Origin: Lachnospiraceae bacterium
Lineage (GTDB): Bacteria > Bacillota > Clostridia > Lachnospirales > Lachnospiraceae
Length of the DNA stretch: 64,000 bases
Assembly (NCBI GenBank): GCA_017620255.1
Contig: JAFZQU010000038.1
Coordinates: 1 to 64,000 of the forward strand
Reading direction: 5' to 3'
The translations under genes were made by a program, and so were the position numbers. Shown piece after piece: positions 60,802-64,000 of the stretch. Every line of letters begins with the position of its first letter. Position 1 is the stretch's first letter. The notes beneath the pieces were generated by a model, which worked only from the letters and a program-made list of their open reading frames with translations, made no database searches and had not been told where the DNA came from.

Positions 60802-62649
60802 TTATATGATATGCACCGGGATGGTTTCTGAAAGCCCGGCATCCGTTTCTATGACAATATCCGTGAGTCCGGGCTTCATGGGATGCATGGCACCGTCCGG
60901 ACCGATCTCACACACATCAGGGTCTGTGGAGATGAAAGTCAGCCCGATCTTCAGGATCTCTTCTCCCCGCAGTTCATGAATGGTGAAATCCGAACAAACA
61001 GCCATCGGTCTGACCTGTACGATAAAAGGTGTATCCACGGGGATCTGATATCCCGGGGTCATCCTGTAAAAAGAAGTCACTTCTTTGTTTCCGCCGTTTT
61101 CCGGCAAAACGCAGAGCGTGATCTCCCTGCTGAAATCCCCGTACTTTACAATAACACTCGTTACCCCTTCTTTTTTCGGCAGGATCCGGTTCTCATCGTC
61201 GATCTCCACAACTTCTTCATCATAGTTTTGGAAGGTGATCTCCTCCCGGGAGATCACGTGCCCGCCATGATAACCGTCACGCAGATACTGCTGGATCGTA
61301 AAAGCTTCGCCTCCCACGGTCCGCTGGTATACCAGCCGGTCTGTTTTCAACATCTGCGGAGATATACTCCCGACACCCGACCTGCAGTTCATCGGTGCTT
61401 TCAGATTATCCAGCCCGTCCTCGCTCCTATCCGGCTCATCCGTCCATGTAAGGTCGGCGGAAGCAAAGCGCGTTCCCCATACGCCCCAGGCTCTGTGGTT
61501 GGAGCCACTGTAAGCATAACTGACGATCACGGGATCGTCTTTTCCGATATGTCCAAAACGGTCAGACATGATCCCGCAGTTATGACATCTGCAGATGACA
61601 TCGGTATTCAATTCCGATACCCGGTCAAAATGAACCCCGTCGTTTGACTCATAATATAGCAAACAACTGTTATTTAAAAATCTCCTGTTGGTACCTACCG
61701 CAATAAACTTTCCGGTCTCCTCCGCGTAGGCCACATCCCAGGAATCTGCGTCCTGATAGATATATGTATCCGGGCTTTCCTGTTTCTTCGTATCGGATCG
61801 GTCCACGGCACAGCCGCGGTACGCAATGTCTGCCGGCCACATATCGCCTGTTATTTTAACGGAGTGGACTTCTGTCAGCCGGACCCGCTCCGGTGCCGAC
61901 GAATAGGAATCCTTTGTTGTATAGATATAAAGTGTATCCTCTACGACCACGAAGGAGGGCTCACCGCAGCCCCAGCCGATCTCCACGCCGTCAAAGTACA
62001 GTAACGGCGCCGGCAAACCGCCCCAGCCGCTGCCGTTCCACTTTTCATACGGTCCGTCCGGGTTCTTTGCACGTGCCAGAAACGTGCTGTTGCACAATCC
62101 CTTTTCCTTTTTGTTGATCGTTGAGGAATACCCGAGATAATAGTATCCGTCGTACCAGAACACATCCGGGTCACAGGTGGATAAAGCATCCGGCGAACCC
62201 GGCGTGGGACTTAAGACCACCTTTTCATCAGACCAAGTCTGACCGCCGTCTTCCGAATGCTTATATGTGATATAGTCATATTCCCTGTATCCGTCTCCGG
62301 GAGCTGAAAACCATGCGTCGACCGAGCCGTCCTCCTGCAGCATGACGGAAGGGTTGAACCTGTAATCCGGCCGGCCCGCCATCGACGGCACAAACACATC
62401 CCACCCGCTGTCCTGCAGGGTAAGTTTTGCATGTTTGGATAATAACGGTTTTCTCCTGCTCTCTTCCGTCTGGAGCGCAGCAGTTTCATCGCGCACGATC
62501 CCGGAATCGATATCCGGATGTTCTTCCAATGACTGCTCTGTTTCAGCCGGTTTGGCGGCGGATACACCCGGTGTCTTTGATGTGACCTGCAGGCAACCCT
62601 GCAGGATAGTGGTTAACATAACTATGATAAGAATACAGCATTTTTTCAT
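60802..62649 (-). CDS. Beta-propeller glycosidase-like lipoprotein
   Basis: 615 residues, lipobox LQGC (Cys19 from the ATG at 62649). The mature part begins with a five-bladed-propeller pattern like family 43/32 glycosidases or sialidases: YRFNPSVMLQEDGSVDAWFSAPGDG, the Asp-box SEDGGQTWSDE, CDPDVFWYDGYYYLGYSS, and CGEPSFVVVEDTLYIY. Two Ig-like beta domains follow. Catalytic residues cannot be assigned with confidence, so sugar binding only is possible. The frame opens further upstream at a TTG, but that would contain the promoter. Confidence 0.75.
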   Translation of the reverse strand: MKKCCILIIVMLTTILQGCLQVTSKTPGVSAAKPAETEQSLEEHPDIDSGIVRDETAALQTEESRRKPLLSKHAKLTLQDSGWDVFVPSMAGRPDYRFNPSVMLQEDGSVDAWFSAPGDGYREYDYITYKHSEDGGQTWSDEKVVLSPTPGSPDALSTCDPDVFWYDGYYYLGYSSTINKKEKGLCNSTFLARAKNPDGPYEKWNGSGWGGLPAPLLYFDGVEIGWGCGEPSFVVVEDTLYIYTTKDSYSSAPERVRLTEVHSVKITGDMWPADIAYRGCAVDRSDTKKQESPDTYIYQDADSWDVAYAEETGKFIAVGTNRRFLNNSCLLYYESNDGVHFDRVSELNTDVICRCHNCGIMSDRFGHIGKDDPVIVSYAYSGSNHRAWGVWGTRFASADLTWTDEPDRSEDGLDNLKAPMNCRSGVGSISPQMLKTDRLVYQRTVGGEAFTIQQYLRDGYHGGHVISREEITFQNYDEEVVEIDDENRILPKKEGVTSVIVKYGDFSREITLCVLPENGGNKEVTSFYRMTPGYQIPVDTPFIVQVRPMAVCSDFTIHELRGEEILKIGLTFISTDPDVCEIGPDGAMHPMKPGLTDIVIETDAGLSETIPVHII

Positions 62650-62659
62650 AACATTATAT

Positions 62660-62688
62660 ATGATACACATAGATTGACAGTTTTGCAA
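62660..62688 (-). promoter_or_regulatory. Promoter of the propeller lipoprotein gene
   Basis: TTGCAA (62683-62688), 17-base spacer, TATCAT (62660-62665). The expected start is only a few bases before the ATG at 62649, with no Shine-Dalgarno sequence, so the mRNA may be leaderless. On the other strand TTGACA (62674-62679) could be the -35 for the PHP gene. Confidence 0.5.
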
Positions 62689-62711
62689 AAAAAAGCTACT
62701 CTTTTGATGTT

Positions 62712-63584
62712 ATGAAATATCCGGCTATCATTGACATGCATATGCATACAAACGCTTCTGACGGTACAGATACCCCGGAAACGATCATACAGACGGTAAA
62801 GGACGCCGGCATCGGCATCTTCTCCGCTACCGATCATGACACTGTGAAGAACTGTGCCATCATCCGAAGCCTTTTACGGGAAGACGATGTACGGTTTATA
62901 AACGGTGTGGAATTGTCCTGCAGGGATGATTTCGGAAAATACCATATCCTCGGATATGCTTACCGTGACGGGGATTCCCCGCTGTCAGAACTGACTGCCT
63001 ATACGCACGGACTACGGGTTCAGAAAGTCCGTATGCGTCTCGAAATACTGGAAAAAGAGTATGGGATCACGTTTCCGCAGGACGAGATCGACGCACTGAT
63101 GCAGCTCAATAATCCCGGGAAACCGCATATCGGGAACCTGATGGTAAAATACGGATTTGCGGCAAGTCGTGAAGAAGCGATCGAAAAGATCTTAAACAAA
63201 GCGAAAGTCAAAGGAGTGGGCAGCATTACCCCGCAGCGGGCGATCTATGCGATCCTTGCAAGCGGCGGCATCCCTGTCCTCGCCCATGCGGTCTTTGGAG
63301 ACGGAAGCCAGCTTCTGGCAGAAGCAGAACTGCACCGCAGGATCCGGATGCTGAAAGAGATCGGGCTGAAGGGACTGGAGTGTTACTATTCCGGTTTTTC
63401 CCCGAAACAGCAGAATCTGATGCTTTCCATGGCAGACCAGTACGATCTGCTCGCTTCCGCCGGCAGTGATTATCACGGTAAGAATAAGATGATCTTTCCG
63501 GGTGACACCAACCTCCCGGATGTCAATGATGCAGATCCCCATCTGCAGGCCTTTTTGGATCTCTGCCTGTCGCAAACTGCCTGA
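62712..63584 (+). CDS. PHP-domain phosphoesterase (RNase AM/YciV-like)
   Basis: The only complete plus-strand gene. 290 residues with all four PHP metal motifs: IDMHMHTNASDGTDTPE (HxH), FSATDHDTV, FINGVELSC with the bridging Glu, GIPVLAHAVFGD, and AGSDYHGKNK. Family members hydrolyse AMP-type nucleotide phosphates or 5' ends of short RNA. It is divergently arranged with the propeller lipoprotein gene, with about 60 bases between the start codons and overlapping promoters. Confidence 0.93.
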   Translation: MKYPAIIDMHMHTNASDGTDTPETIIQTVKDAGIGIFSATDHDTVKNCAIIRSLLREDDVRFINGVELSCRDDFGKYHILGYAYRDGDSPLSELTAYTHGLRVQKVRMRLEILEKEYGITFPQDEIDALMQLNNPGKPHIGNLMVKYGFAASREEAIEKILNKAKVKGVGSITPQRAIYAILASGGIPVLAHAVFGDGSQLLAEAELHRRIRMLKEIGLKGLECYYSGFSPKQQNLMLSMADQYDLLASAGSDYHGKNKMIFPGDTNLPDVNDADPHLQAFLDLCLSQTA

Positions 63585-63596
63585 TCTGCCGGTATC

Positions 63597-64000
63597 TTAT
63601 TTTGCGATCAGTTCCCTGTACAGATCTGTTTCCCGGAACAGTTTCCACATGGCAGCGCTCGGCCCGTGCAGATTTTTCCAGATATCTTCCCTGCTTTCAA
63701 AGTTACGCAGTCTCACATCGGAAATAAAAGTCCTGTTCAGGATCTCTTCGTTTCCCCTGAATTTCTGGTCATTGTAGTCCTCATTATGAATGACAAGCAC
63801 AAAAGATAACTCATGCCGAAGCCCCGCAAGATCCATGACGCTTCCTAAAAATCTGAGATCGGCTTCTCCGCTTTTCAGCAACCTCTCTATTACTCTGATC
63901 CGGTCGTCTTTCATCAGAGCCTCGTTGACAGATCCGACGCCTCTGCCCTCAAATTCCTCCTCACCGAAGATCTCTTCTAAATATTCACGAAAGACTGCGC
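63597..64000 (-). CDS. Uncharacterised protein, cut by the right edge
   Basis: The reading frame has no stop between 63597 and the end of the window, so only the C-terminal 133 residues are seen; the internal ATG at 63914 is not the start. The visible part is charged and helical with FGEEEFEGRGVGSVNEAL, an RVIERLLKSGEADLRFLGS segment, and a C-terminal LHGPSAAMWKLFRETDLYRELI. I do not recognise a family. It converges on the PHP gene with 12 bases between stops. Confidence 0.7.
   Translation of the reverse strand, partial: AVFREYLEEIFGEEEFEGRGVGSVNEALMKDDRIRVIERLLKSGEADLRFLGSVMDLAGLRHELSFVLVIHNEDYNDQKFRGNEEILNRTFISDVRLRNFESREDIWKNLHGPSAAMWKLFRETDLYRELIAK

Overview
The window looks like a chromosomal piece from a Gram-positive anaerobe of the class Clostridia, most probably the family Lachnospiraceae. 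The signs are intermediate GC content, AGGAGG-type ribosome binding sites, many lipoprotein signal peptides, a priA-def-fmt-rsmB-rlmN-stp-prkC-rsgA-rpe cluster, a cysS-mrnC-rlmB-sigH cluster, a stand-alone AICAR transformylase with an archaeal-type IMP cyclohydrolase, and several surface proteins. Almost everything is on the minus strand. One complete gene (a PHP phosphoesterase near 62.7 kb) is on the plus strand, as is one likely small RNA near 28.6 kb. I see no phage, plasmid, insertion sequence or CRISPR array.

Layout, left to right (transcription mostly right to left). 0-9 kb holds a lipoprotein pair (papain-like peptidase and TlpA-like thioredoxin), a structured non-coding segment with a 19-codon ORF, a GNAT enzyme, a membrane-anchored C11 peptidase, a free-methionine-sulfoxide reductase, a FakA/YloV-like domain protein and a sugar-binding lipoprotein. 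That lipoprotein has a stop where its second codon should be, and it sits next to a hybrid histidine kinase that has lost its middle by deletion. 9.7-14 kb holds D-lactate dehydrogenase, a membrane diguanylate cyclase and an EAL phosphodiesterase. 14-16 kb is an amino-acid ABC transporter. 16-28.4 kb is the long housekeeping cluster (priA to rpe), ending in a UbiA prenyltransferase and a HAD phosphatase. 28.4-33.7 kb has the candidate sRNA, a fused permease/spermidine-synthase-like protein, the purine genes under a ZTP riboswitch, and a GNAT/TetR pair. 33.8-38 kb has LacZ with a HTH partner and a DegV protein. 38.7 kb has tRNA-Thr; 38.9-44.8 kb has an ECF S component, sigH, rlmB, mrnC, cysS, a MATE exporter and a CMP-kinase-like protein. 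44.8-52.8 kb has a second amino-acid ABC system behind a giant BspA-type leucine-rich-repeat secreted protein. 52.8-55.3 kb has a PlsC-type acyltransferase, a tRNA-Val/tRNA-Met operon and an acyl-ACP thioesterase. 55.3-57 kb is a chemoreceptor. 57-60.8 kb is a four-gene phospholipid operon (lipid kinase, flippase-like protein, pssA, psd). 60.8-64 kb has a beta-propeller lipoprotein, the PHP protein and a gene cut by the right edge.

Functional threads. Membrane lipid synthesis is concentrated at 52.8-60.8 kb. Translation and ribosome maturation genes occur in two clusters. Purine synthesis is tied to its own intermediate through a ZTP riboswitch. c-di-GMP turnover enzymes sit beside lactate dehydrogenase. 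The most unusual signals are non-coding: (1) paired palindromes carried inside two separate tRNA transcription units; (2) a small RNA with a CCUCCCUCC single-stranded loop that could mask Shine-Dalgarno sequences; (3) an unassigned structured RNA at 2.85-2.99 kb; (4) the ZTP riboswitch, supported by a compensatory pseudoknot change; (5) tandem 9-bp boxes at the promoter of the giant surface protein. All calls come from reading the sequence; no database search was run.
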